Under the pieces are notes generated by a model. The model did not search any database. It saw nothing but the letters and a program-made list of their open reading frames with translations, and was not told where the DNA came from. DNA of 45,234 nucleotides from Polyangiaceae bacterium (lineage in GTDB: Bacteria; Myxococcota_A; Polyangia; Polyangiales; Polyangiaceae): positions 1 through 45,234 of the forward strand of contig JADLEQ010000066.1 in the NCBI GenBank assembly GCA_020846005.1. The letters are read 5' to 3'. Position numbers and translations under genes: made by a program. Shown piece after piece: positions 31,706-40,696 of this stretch (position 1 is the first letter of the stretch; each line of letters opens with the position of its first letter).

Positions 31706-32749
31706 TCAGAACGACATCCTGGCGGCGGCGCCACCGCCCGTCGGGGACGCGAACGGCCCGACCACCAGCCGGGGCGCGCGCCGGGCGTCCTGCTGCGGAT
31801 CCTCGTCGTCGAGCAGGAGCACGACGCCGGTGATCCCGAGCGTGAGCGCCACGCCGAACGAGATGTCGGCGATGAGCGCGTTCCGCTCCACGTCGTCCGC
31901 GGACTTCGTCGTCGGAGAATCGTCGAACTTGCTCTTCGCGCTCATGGCCTGCAGCCCGAAGATGGTGCCGACGATGGCGCCCGCGCCCGCGATGCCGAGC
32001 GTGACGTACGCGGGCACCAGGCTCCGCTCGACGCTCTTCTCCTTCGGCTCGCCCTCCGCGGGCGGCGCCACGGCAGGCTCGGGCTCCGGCTCGACAGCGG
32101 CCGGGGGCGCCTCGGCGCCCATGTCCCCCGCGCCAGCGAGCTCGAGCTGGACCTTCTCCTCGCTCTTGCCGCCGGGCTTCACGGTGATCTCCAGCTCCTT
32201 CGTCTCGAACCCGGACGACTTCACGGTGAGCTTGTGGCTGCCGCCGGGGACCTTGATGGTGAGCGGCGTCTCGCCCGGCTGGGCCTCGCCATCCACGGCG
32301 ACCGTGGCTCCGGGAGGCGTGGTGGTGATCGTGAGCTCGCCCGGCGTCTTCTGCAGGGCGGCGACCCGATCCTTGGCGGCGGCCACCTTGTCGTCGCCGA
32401 GCTTGGCGTGGCCGGGGTGCTTCAAGAACTCCTCGTACGCCGCCAGGGCGTCCGCCGGCCGGTCTCCCTGCTTGTCGAGGCTCATCGCCATCCAGTAGAG
32501 GGCGTTCGGCGAGGGGATGAGCTCGTGGGCCTTCTTGTAGCCGACGTAGGCAGCCGCATAGTCACCTGCGCCATAGGCCTTCTCGCCCTCCCCGTACGCC
32601 TTGCGCGCGGCGTCGATCGTCTTCTTGTCCGGCTTGGCCGCGGCGGCGTCCTGCGCACGCGCCGGCGCCGGCACGACGACCTGCGTGAGCGCCCCGGCCA
32701 GGGCGAGGGCAGCGAGCGAGCGAAACGAGGAACGGATGCGGTGAGCCAT
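31706..32749 (-). CDS. Exported TPR-PEGA membrane protein
   Basis: The 347-residue protein has a signal peptide ending ARA-QD (about 33), a TPR-like region (about 45-130, including [18 protein letters not shown]), a PEGA domain (about 137-205, [22 protein letters not shown]), a Pro/Glu linker and two C-terminal hydrophobic helices (about 255-282 and 300-318). PEGA domains occur in envelope proteins of myxobacteria, where they probably bind surface components. It leads an operon with purE and purK, an unexpected pairing. TACCCT lies 18 bases upstream of the ATG. It is divergent from the giant TPR gene. Confidence 0.87.
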   Translation of the reverse strand: MAHRIRSSFRSLAALALAGALTQVVVPAPARAQDAAAAKPDKKTIDAARKAYGEGEKAYGAGDYAAAYVGYKKAHELIPSPNALYWMAMSLDKQGDRPADALAAYEEFLKHPGHAKLGDDKVAAAKDRVAALQKTPGELTITTTPPGATVAVDGEAQPGETPLTIKVPGGSHKLTVKSSGFETKELEITVKPGGKSEEKVQLELAGAGDMGAEAPPAAVEPEPEPAVAPPAEGEPKEKSVERSLVPAYVTLGIAGAGAIVGTIFGLQAMSAKSKFDDSPTTKSADDVERNALIADISFGVALTLGITGVVLLLDDEDPQQDARRAPRLVVGPFASPTGGGAAARMSF

Positions 32750-32810
32750 GCGAGTCTCCGGGCGGGAAGGGTAATCTCCGGAGAGCAGGCGGTTCAAGCC
32801 CCGGATGGGA

Positions 32811-32816
32811 TATCGT
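32811..32816 (+). promoter_or_regulatory. -10-like TATCGT before the giant TPR gene
   Basis: TATCGT, identical to the -10 of the promoter at 4654, lies 49 bases before the ATG at 32866. No convincing -35 box is placed correctly. Confidence 0.3.
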
Positions 32817-32865
32817 TCCCGCCGACGGGCGGCCCGCGGACCCGGGCCAAGGAAACACGAGGAAG

Positions 32866-35800
32866 ATGACCCCGCCGGACCACGAGACCGACCCCGCGGA
32901 CGGACCGCGGCGCACGCTGCCGCCCCCCGAGCTGGCGGAGCGGGAGCTGCCTCGCTCCGCTGCGTCGGTCGTGCTCGGGCGCCTCGAGGCGGACGGCCCG
33001 GTCCGGCGCCGCATCGGGCCTCGTGCGGAGCTGGCGACGCTCGCACGCCGCGTGAGCGCGGCTCGGGCCGCTGGCGACGACGCGGCCGAGGCCGAGCTCG
33101 CGGCGACGCTCGCGCGGGGCCTCGCCGCGCGCGGGCAGGATCTCGACGAGGCCACCCGGCTCGCACGCCGCAGCCTGTCGTTGAAGGACGACCCCGCCCT
33201 CCGGCGCGAGCTCTCGACGTGGTTCGCGGGGCAGGGGGAGGCCGAGCTCGCCGCGGCCTCGCTGCGGCCGCTGGCGGCCACGCTCGAGGGACCAGCCGCC
33301 GCCGGCCCGCTGCTCCGCGCGGCCGCGCTGCTCGCCCGCGCGGGGCTGGCGGGCGCGGCGGCCGACGATCTTCGCGCCGCCGGCGAAGCCGACCGCGAGG
33401 ACCCGACGTCGCTCGAGATGCTCGCGGCGCTCGCGGCGTGGGCGCCGGACGTGGTCGCGGCGGGCGCCGCGGCGGAGGCGTACGTCGCCGCCCACGAGCG
33501 GCGGGAGTCGGCCGGTGACCGCGCCGCGGCGTTCGAGGACCTGCTGCGCGGCTTCGAGGCCGATCCGTCCCATGTCGGTGCGGCCTCTCGCCTGGCGACG
33601 GTGCTGGTCGCGCGCGGCCGGACGGGCGCGGCCGACGAGGTGCTGCGCGAGCACGCCCGCGCGCGACCGAGCGGCACCGAGGAGGTCCACCGGCAGCGCG
33701 TCCGACTGGCGCTCGGAGACGGCGATCTCCCCCGCGCGCTGGCGGCGGCGCTCGACGCGCGCCTGCACGCCGACGGGGACGTGCGCGGCGCGCTGGCCCG
33801 GCTCGCGCCGGACGAGCGCGAGGCCGCGCGGTCGGACGACGACCTCGACACCCTGCTCGAGAGCGCAGGCCTCCACGAGCTCCGCGCCGCGCGCCTCGAG
33901 ATCGCCGCGACGCGGCTCGACGGCGACGAGCTGGCGCGGACCCGCGCGGCGCTCGCGCGACTCTACGCGGGCGCCCTCGGGAGCAGTGAGCGTGCCTTCT
34001 CCGCCTGGCGAACCGCGGTCCTCGAGGCCGGCGGCGCGAGCGACGTGCGGGCCGAGCTGCGCGCCCACGCGACGGGGATCCGCGACCTGGATCCGTGGAC
34101 CGACACGCTGATCCAGCTCGGCCGCCGGCCCCACGGCGGCCCGCAGCGGCTCGACGTCCTGCGGGAGCTCGCGCTGGTCGCGGAGCAGCGGCTCGACGAC
34201 GCGCCGCTCGCGACGTGGGCCTGGCGCGTCATCGCCGCGAGCGGAGACGACGGCCCCGAGCCGCGCGCCGCGCTGCAGCGGCTCGCGCCGCGCGCCGCGG
34301 CGGCGGAGGCCGAGCTCGCGGACGCGCGCGCGCGCCTCGAGTCGCCGGGCAGCGACCGACCGCGCGACCTGCGGCGGCTCGAGCGCGCGCTCCGCGGCCA
34401 CCCGGACGAAGCGGCGGCGCGGATCTCGGCCCTCACCGAGCTGACGGAGCTCGCGCCCGACGACGCCGCGGCGCGCGCCGCCCTCGAGCGCGCGCTCGAG
34501 GCCGAGGAGCGGTGGACGGAGCTCGAGGGCTCGTGGCGGCGAACGGCGGAGCACGGGCCCACGCGCCTGGAGCGCGAGCGCGCGTGCGTCCAGCTCGCGC
34601 TGCGGCGACTGCAGGGGGACGACCCCGCCGCCGCGCTCGCGATCCTCGAGCCGTGCACCGGGGCGGAGGCGATCGCGCTCCGCGTGGTGCTGGCGGCGCG
34701 CGCGGGTCGCCCGGACGTGCACGCGCGCGCGCTGACGGCGCTCGCGGCGAGCGCCCCCGCCAGCGCGCGCGCGGGGCTGCTGGCGTGCGCGGCGTCGCTG
34801 TCGCTCGAGTTGGGCGATGTGCCCGCCGCCCGCGGCGCCGCGGAGCAGGCGACCCGCGCGGATCCGTCGCTCGCGCGCGCTGTCGCCGCGCTCGCCGAGG
34901 CGCACGCGCGCGCCCCCGACGCCTCGTCGCCCGCGGTCCTCGAGCGCGCCATGGGGGTGGTGGTCCCTCGCGCGTGGCTGTGCGAGGCGCTCGCCCAGGC
35001 GCACGAGCTCGCCGACGAGCCGGTCCTCGCGCTGGCGTGGACGCAGCGCTGGCTCGCGCTCCGCCCGGGCGACGCTCGCGCTGCGCGGGCGCTCCTCGAG
35101 CGAGTCCTCGGCGTCGGCGACGGCGCGCGCATCGGAGACGCGCTCTCCTGGCTGCTCTCCCAGACGCAGGCGCTGGTCGACGTCTCGGGGCCGCTCTGCG
35201 CGGCGCTGGTGCGCCTGGCCGAGCTCGACCCGCCGCGGGGCGCCGCGCTCGCGCGGCGGGTGCTCGACGTGCTCGGCCCGCGGCGGGAGGACGTGCGCGC
35301 CGCGGTCGTGCAGGTCGCGGCGCTCACGGGCGAGCGGGGCCTGGGGATCGCGGCGCTCGAGCGCTGGGCGGCGAGCCTGACGCCCGGGGCCCCGCGCGCG
35401 GAGGCCTTCCTCGACGTCGCGGCGCGCCGCGGAGGAGCGAACGACGCCGACGGCGCGGCGCGCGCGCTCTGCCGCGCCGCGCGCGAGGAGGCTGACCCTA
35501 CCCGGGTACTGGCAGCGGCAGACGCCGCGCCCCCGCCCCGGAGCGCGGACGGTGAGCTCGCGTCGCTGGAGGCGCGGGCCGTGGCGCTGACCTCGCTCGT
35601 GGACGCCGACCGCGCCACGGCGGTCCGCGCGCTCCGCGAGCTCGGCGGGGCGCGCTGGGATCTCGCCGACGACCCGCGCGGCGCGCTCGAGGCGTGGGAT
35701 CGCGCGGCGGAGCTGGATTCGGAGCACGGCATGGCGAGACTCGCCGGCGATCTCGTCGCGTTCGCCGGCCACGACCGCGGCGTCGATCACCTGGTCGAGC

Positions 35801-38800
35801 TCGCTCGCGGGCGGGAGGATCGCGCGCGCGCCGCCGAGGGGCTCGCCGTCGCAGCGACGACGGCGCTCCACGGCGGCGACCCGCGCCGCGCGCTGGCGCT
35901 CGCGCTCGAGGCGCTCGAGATCGATCCGACGCGAGCGGACGTGCTCGCGGTGGTCGAGCGGAGCGCGGGCCCCCAGGACCTCGAGGCGCTCGAGCGCGCC
36001 TACGCGCGGCTGGCGAGCGCCGCGCTCGGCTGTTACGGGGTGCGGGCGGCCCACTACCGCGCCGCGCGCCAGCTCGAGCGGCGCGGGCAGGTGCCCCAGG
36101 CGCTCGCCCACGCGGTGCAAGCCTTCGACGCGGTGCCGGCCGAGGGGGTGACGTTCGTCTTGATGGCGCGGCTCGCGGAGCGCGTGGGCGATCCGGGCGC
36201 GGTGGTGCGGGCGGTGTCGCTGGTCGCCGCGCGCACGCGGAGCGCGGAGCAGCGCGCCGGCTGGCTACAGCGCGCCGTCGCGTTCGCCGGGCCCGGCACG
36301 GACGGCGCGCGGCAGCGGGTCGACGTGCTGCTCCGCGCGCTCGCGATCCGGCCCGACTCGAGCACGCTGCGACAGCTCGGCGCCGCCGCGACCGATCTCG
36401 TCGCCGGGTCGCCAGAGGAGCGCGAGGTGCTCGAGCTCCGTCTGCGCCGCGCGACGAGCGAGCTGCTCGACGATCTCGAGGGTCCCGAGGGCGCGCGGCT
36501 CGGCGTCGAGGCCGCCCGCGTAGCGCTCGAGGTGTTGGGCGCGGCCGATCTCGCGCTGGACGCGCTCCTGCACGCGCTGGAGGCCGACGCCGACATCGAC
36601 GAGTACGTCTTGCTCGAGCCGGCGCTCGAGACGCTCACCGCCGAGCGCGAGCTGGCCTCGCGGGTGGTCGCGCGCGTCATCGAGCTGGCGAGCCCGAAGT
36701 GGGCGAACGTAGGCACGGCGCTCACCGATCTCGCGGCCGCCCTCGCCGTCCGCCTGGGCGACTCACGCTCCGCGGCGCGCGTGCTCGTCCTCAGCGCCCG
36801 CCGGGACCCGCACGACACCGAGCGCGTGGCGCGGGCGCGGGAGGCGGCGCTCGCGAGCGGCGACCCGGACCTCGCCGCGCTCGTCCTGGACGCGGTCCCG
36901 CCGACCGACCGCGCGCGCGCGCTCACCGAGCTGGCCGCCGCCGCCGAGCGCAACGGCGACGGCGCCGCGGCCGAGGACGCGCTGTCGCGCGCGCTCGAGC
37001 TGGAGGGCTTGCCGGGCGAGACCCGCGGGCGGATCGTCCGCTCGCTCGCGAGCCTGTTCGCGCGGTCGGGCAAGCGCGACGCGGTCGAGGCGCTGCTCGC
37101 GCGCGAGCTGGACGCAGAGGAGGCGGACCTCGCGGCCACGCTCGCCCTCGCTCGCGATCTCGCCGCGACGATCGCCACGCGCGGGGAGCCGGCGCGCGCG
37201 CTGGCGCTGGTCGAGCGGATGCTCTCGCGCGCGCCGGGACACCCAGGGCTGCTCGAGGATCGCGTGGAGCACGCCCGGCAGATGGCGGATCGCGAGCGCC
37301 TCGCCGACGCGCTCGCGGCGGCGCTCGACGCGGGCAGCACCGATCCGGAGCACGTCGTCGATCGGCACAAGGAGCTCGCGCGGCTGCTCGAGGCGACCGG
37401 CCAGCGCGCGGCGGCAGCCGCCCGCTGGCGCGACGCCGCGCGGCTCGCCCCGGACGACCCGGACGTGCTCGCCGCGCTCGAGCAGGCGGCCGAGGCGGAG
37501 GGCGACCACGAGCGGCTCGTCGAGCTCCTGGCCCGCCGCGCGAGCAGCGCCGACAAGGTGGATGAGGTCCGCCGGCTCCGACTCCGCCGCGCGCTGGTCC
37601 TCGAGCAGAAGCTCGCGCGCTCAGACGACGCTCGCGCGGAGCTGGAGGCGCTGATCGCGGCGACGGGCGACCACCTGCCCGTGCTCCGCGTGCTCGCCGA
37701 TCTCCACGAGCGCCTGGGCGCGCCGCAGCGCGCGGCCCCGCTCTGGCTCCGCGCGAGCGCCATCGCGCGCGATCGAGCCGAGGCGGCTGACTTGGCGCGC
37801 CGCGCCGGTGAGGCTCACCTCGCCAGCGGCGACGTCGAGGGCGCGCGGCGCGTGCTCGAGGGACTGGAGGCGTGGTCGAGCTCCGAGCGGGTGCTGCAGC
37901 TCCGCGTCGAGATCGAGCGCCGGGGCGGGCAGCCGCTCGCGCTGGCGGCCGCGCTCGACGATCTCGCCGCCCAGGTCGAGCACGCGCCGGTGCGACGCGG
38001 CGAGCTGCTCCTCGAGTCCTCCCGCGCGTCGGAGCGCGGCGGCGACCTCGAGGGTGCCCTGCAGCGCGCCGAGCGCGCCGCGCGGCTGGCCCGCGACTCG
38101 GCCGAGGCGGTGCTCCACTATCACGCGCTCCGCGCGCGCCTCGGGCGCCAGCCGTCCGTGGATCAGGCGCGCGTCGCGGTCGCCGAGCTGCGGCGCCTGC
38201 CCGGTCCGCTCGCGGCCGAGGATCTCGAGCTGCGCGCGTGGCTCGTGTCCGAGCTCCTCGGGTCCATCGCCGGCGACGAGGCCGCGGTCCGCGAGCTCGA
38301 GCGCGCCAAGGACGAGCTCGGCCCACGGCCGCTGCTCGCGCTCGGGCTGGCCGAGCGGCGGGCGCGGAGCGCGGATCCGAGCGCGGCGTTGCAGCTCTTC
38401 GAGCGCGCGCTGGACGGCGACCTCCGTGGGCTGCGTCAACGCGGCGCGGTCGCGCTGGCGGCGGCTCGCGCCGCCCACGCGGCCGGGCGCCACGACGCCG
38501 CGCTGGCGTTCGCCGAGCTCGCGTCCCGGGATCCCGCGCTCCATGCGCAAGCGTTGGCGATGGCGGCGGAGCTGCGCGCGGAGCGTGGCCGCGCGGCTGG
38601 GCAGCTCGCGCCGGATCGCGGCGCAGCGCGCTCCGCGACCCCCGCGCCGGTGCCCGCGCCGGTGGCCGAGCCGGCACCTCGCCCGGCCGATCCCCGTCGC
38701 GAGCCGGACGCGCCGGATCCGGCGGCGATGATCGAGCAGGTCGCGCCCGCCCGACGCCGCAGCTCGCGACCGCCCCCTCCCGTGGCGGCCCCGGCGCGCC

Positions 38801-39996
38801 GCGACTCGTCCCCCGTGCTCACGCCGCCTCCCGGCGCGGCGGTCGTCAACCCGCGGCTGAGCGCGCTCGCGCTGTCCGCGCCGTCGGAGGCGGAGGGCGC
38901 GCTGTGGACGGCGCTGCTCCGCGGGTCCGTGGAGGCGGGGCGCGAGCTCGTGCTCCAGCTCGAGAGCCGGGCGGACCGCCGCGCGGATCTCGCCGCCGCG
39001 TGCCGCAAGCTCGCGTGGCTGCGGCCCGGGGACGCGTGGACGCTGGCGAAGCTCCATGAGGCCGCGCTGGCCGACGGCAACCCGGTGCACGCGCGCGCCG
39101 TCGAGCACGTGCTGCGCCTGCTCGATCCGAGCCAGGAGCCGCTCGAGGCGCCGCCGCTGGCTGATCAGAACGAGCAACCGACCGCGGTGCGTGCGCTGCT
39201 CTGGCGAGACGTGGACAGCGCGGCGGGCGAGGCCCTCGCGATCGTGTGGGAGGGCGCCGACCACGTCTTCCGGCGCGATCCGAGCACGTATGGGGTGACG
39301 GGGCACGAGCGGGTCCCCCTATCCTCCCCCACGCCGGTCGGCCGGGCCTACGCCGGCGCGGCGCGTCTGCTCGGCGCGGGACGTACTCCGCTCTTCCAGC
39401 GGCGCAGCACCGGGCCCGTCACGGTGAGCGTGGCGTTGGTCTCCCCCCCCGCGCTGATCCTCACCGGCGAGCCGCGCAAGGAGACGCCGGCGCTCCGGTT
39501 CCACATCGGCGCGACGCTGGCAGCGGCGCTGCCCGAGCACGCCCTCCTACACGGTTCGGGCGAGGCGCAGGCTCGGTCGATCCTCGCGGCGCTGCGCCTC
39601 GCGTTCGGCCCGCCCGGCGCGCGCGACGCGACCACGGCGGCGGGGGCCACGCTCGCCGAGGTGCTGTGGGAGAGCATCCCCACCCGCCTGCAGCGGCGGC
39701 TGCGGGACGTGTGTCAGAACGCCGAGGCGCTCGACTACGATCTCGCCGTCACCCGCGCGCGGACGGTGGTGCGTCGAGCCGGGCTGCTCGCGGCGGGAGA
39801 TCTCGGCGTCGCGCTGCAGGAGGTCTGCGCGGAGGAGGGCGTCCCGTGGCCGGGGCCCACCGGCCCCGACTCGCTCGCGGCGCTCGCGGCGGCGAGCCCG
39901 GCGGTCGCCGATCTCGTCCGCCTGGCCACCAGCGCAGAGTACGCGGAGGTCCGGTGGCAGTTTCCCAGGCCGGGCCGCGCGGGCACGTGGGCCTGA
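32866..39996 (+). CDS. Giant TPR-repeat protein (2376 residues)
   Basis: Residues 1 to about 1920 are continuous, Ala/Leu/Arg/Glu-rich helical hairpins with TPR-like spacing and no membrane segment or signal peptide. A Pro/Ala/Arg-rich linker (about 1922-1990) leads to a distinct C-terminal domain (about 1995-2376), which begins with a helical part and continues into an alpha/beta part (VFRRDPSTYGVTGHERVPL, FHIGATLAAALPEHALL). Its function is unknown to me. The protein would act in the cytoplasm as a very large interaction scaffold. The ATG at 32866 follows GAGGAAG closely. A 9-bp hairpin (40025-40053) follows the stop. The frame is intact over 7.1 kb, so it is under selection. Confidence 0.9.
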   Translation: MTPPDHETDPADGPRRTLPPPELAERELPRSAASVVLGRLEADGPVRRRIGPRAELATLARRVSAARAAGDDAAEAELAATLARGLAARGQDLDEATRLARRSLSLKDDPALRRELSTWFAGQGEAELAAASLRPLAATLEGPAAAGPLLRAAALLARAGLAGAAADDLRAAGEADREDPTSLEMLAALAAWAPDVVAAGAAAEAYVAAHERRESAGDRAAAFEDLLRGFEADPSHVGAASRLATVLVARGRTGAADEVLREHARARPSGTEEVHRQRVRLALGDGDLPRALAAALDARLHADGDVRGALARLAPDEREAARSDDDLDTLLESAGLHELRAARLEIAATRLDGDELARTRAALARLYAGALGSSERAFSAWRTAVLEAGGASDVRAELRAHATGIRDLDPWTDTLIQLGRRPHGGPQRLDVLRELALVAEQRLDDAPLATWAWRVIAASGDDGPEPRAALQRLAPRAAAAEAELADARARLESPGSDRPRDLRRLERALRGHPDEAAARISALTELTELAPDDAAARAALERALEAEERWTELEGSWRRTAEHGPTRLERERACVQLALRRLQGDDPAAALAILEPCTGAEAIALRVVLAARAGRPDVHARALTALAASAPASARAGLLACAASLSLELGDVPAARGAAEQATRADPSLARAVAALAEAHARAPDASSPAVLERAMGVVVPRAWLCEALAQAHELADEPVLALAWTQRWLALRPGDARAARALLERVLGVGDGARIGDALSWLLSQTQALVDVSGPLCAALVRLAELDPPRGAALARRVLDVLGPRREDVRAAVVQVAALTGERGLGIAALERWAASLTPGAPRAEAFLDVAARRGGANDADGAARALCRAAREEADPTRVLAAADAAPPPRSADGELASLEARAVALTSLVDADRATAVRALRELGGARWDLADDPRGALEAWDRAAELDSEHGMARLAGDLVAFAGHDRGVDHLVELARGREDRARAAEGLAVAATTALHGGDPRRALALALEALEIDPTRADVLAVVERSAGPQDLEALERAYARLASAALGCYGVRAAHYRAARQLERRGQVPQALAHAVQAFDAVPAEGVTFVLMARLAERVGDPGAVVRAVSLVAARTRSAEQRAGWLQRAVAFAGPGTDGARQRVDVLLRALAIRPDSSTLRQLGAAATDLVAGSPEEREVLELRLRRATSELLDDLEGPEGARLGVEAARVALEVLGAADLALDALLHALEADADIDEYVLLEPALETLTAERELASRVVARVIELASPKWANVGTALTDLAAALAVRLGDSRSAARVLVLSARRDPHDTERVARAREAALASGDPDLAALVLDAVPPTDRARALTELAAAAERNGDGAAAEDALSRALELEGLPGETRGRIVRSLASLFARSGKRDAVEALLARELDAEEADLAATLALARDLAATIATRGEPARALALVERMLSRAPGHPGLLEDRVEHARQMADRERLADALAAALDAGSTDPEHVVDRHKELARLLEATGQRAAAAARWRDAARLAPDDPDVLAALEQAAEAEGDHERLVELLARRASSADKVDEVRRLRLRRALVLEQKLARSDDARAELEALIAATGDHLPVLRVLADLHERLGAPQRAAPLWLRASAIARDRAEAADLARRAGEAHLASGDVEGARRVLEGLEAWSSSERVLQLRVEIERRGGQPLALAAALDDLAAQVEHAPVRRGELLLESSRASERGGDLEGALQRAERAARLARDSAEAVLHYHALRARLGRQPSVDQARVAVAELRRLPGPLAAEDLELRAWLVSELLGSIAGDEAAVRELERAKDELGPRPLLALGLAERRARSADPSAALQLFERALDGDLRGLRQRGAVALAAARAAHAAGRHDAALAFAELASRDPALHAQALAMAAELRAERGRAAGQLAPDRGAARSATPAPVPAPVAEPAPRPADPRREPDAPDPAAMIEQVAPARRRSSRPPPPVAAPARRDSSPVLTPPPGAAVVNPRLSALALSAPSEAEGALWTALLRGSVEAGRELVLQLESRADRRADLAAACRKLAWLRPGDAWTLAKLHEAALADGNPVHARAVEHVLRLLDPSQEPLEAPPLADQNEQPTAVRALLWRDVDSAAGEALAIVWEGADHVFRRDPSTYGVTGHERVPLSSPTPVGRAYAGAARLLGAGRTPLFQRRSTGPVTVSVALVSPPALILTGEPRKETPALRFHIGATLAAALPEHALLHGSGEAQARSILAALRLAFGPPGARDATTAAGATLAEVLWESIPTRLQRRLRDVCQNAEALDYDLAVTRARTVVRRAGLLAAGDLGVALQEVCAEEGVPWPGPTGPDSLAALAAASPAVADLVRLATSAEYAEVRWQFPRPGRAGTWA

Positions 39997-40024
39997 CCGG
40001 GAGCGGGTCGGCGGCGCGGCGGCC

Positions 40025-40053
40025 CGGCGGCGCTGCGCCCGCGCGCGCCGCCG
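40025..40053 (+). terminator. Hairpin after the giant TPR gene
   Basis: CGGCGGCGC (40025-40033) pairs perfectly with GCGCCGCCG (40045-40053) across an 11-base loop, 28 bases after the stop codon. Confidence 0.5.
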
Positions 40054-40075
40054 TCCGATGCTACGGTGCGGCGTC

Positions 40076-40696
40076 GTGCGACGCCGGAGCGACCCCTGGC
40101 CGCCAGCCCCACTGACACGGGTGTCACACCTCGGGCAGCGCGCAGGCGTCGTTTCGGGCCGGGCGGGCAGGCTGGCACGACTGTCGCTTCTCCTCCTGCC
40201 GATGCTGAACGCCTGCCTGGTGGACGACCCACCGGAGTACCGCGCGGGCGGTCGCCGGACGCCGCCGGTGCTGCAGCTGAACGAGGCCGCCCCTTCAGTG
40301 CTCTACCCGATCGAGGTCCGCCGCGACGACGGGATCGGCAAGCTCGACCTCTCGGTCCCCGTCCGGTCGGAGGACGCCGGAGACAACCTGCTCGCGGTGC
40401 TCTTCTTCGACTACGGGACGCGCTGTGACCAGCGGGACATCGTGGAGCTGCCCGCCCGCACGTTCGATGTCGAGCGCACGATCAAGACGACCTTCAGCTA
40501 CGGCAGCCTCACCGTGACGGGTTGCCACACCCTCACGCTGGTCGTGTTCCACGAGTCGAACCTCACGTTCGGGCAGGGCGCCTGCCTGAGCTCGGCCGAC
40601 CCGAGCGACGTCGCCCTCGCGACCTGGTGGGTCAACGTGGATCCGGCGACGCCCGGCGTGCTCGACGGCTGCCCAGCACCGGGGGGCGCGGAGTGA
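40076..40696 (+). CDS. Lipoprotein, unknown function
   Basis: The product (206 residues from the GTG at 40076) carries RLARLSLLLLPMLNAC, a hydrophobic segment with lipobox LNAC. The mature part has four further cysteines (RCDQ, GCHT, ACLS, GCPA) suggesting disulfides, and a beta-rich composition. No family is recognised. The start is uncertain: TACGGT at 40062-40067 lies 8 bases before the GTG at 40076, but that gives a 47-residue leader; the GTG at 40121 gives a more normal 32. An ATG at 40058 overlaps the -10-like site and is unlikely. A GTGA overlap couples it to the next lipoprotein gene. Confidence 0.72.
   Translation: MRRRSDPWPPAPLTRVSHLGQRAGVVSGRAGRLARLSLLLLPMLNACLVDDPPEYRAGGRRTPPVLQLNEAAPSVLYPIEVRRDDGIGKLDLSVPVRSEDAGDNLLAVLFFDYGTRCDQRDIVELPARTFDVERTIKTTFSYGSLTVTGCHTLTLVVFHESNLTFGQGACLSSADPSDVALATWWVNVDPATPGVLDGCPAPGGAE
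40113..40126. promoter_or_regulatory. Palindrome TGACAC-GG-GTGTCA
   Basis: A perfect 6-bp inverted repeat with a 2-base spacer overlaps the alternative GTG start (40121) of the lipoprotein gene. It has the form of a dimeric regulator site; if the earlier start is used it lies inside the coding sequence. Confidence 0.35.

Noticed and set aside
32794..36120. 1108-codon minus-strand frame inside the giant TPR gene
   Set aside because: Arg-rich low-complexity shadow of the plus-strand repeats, with no domain.
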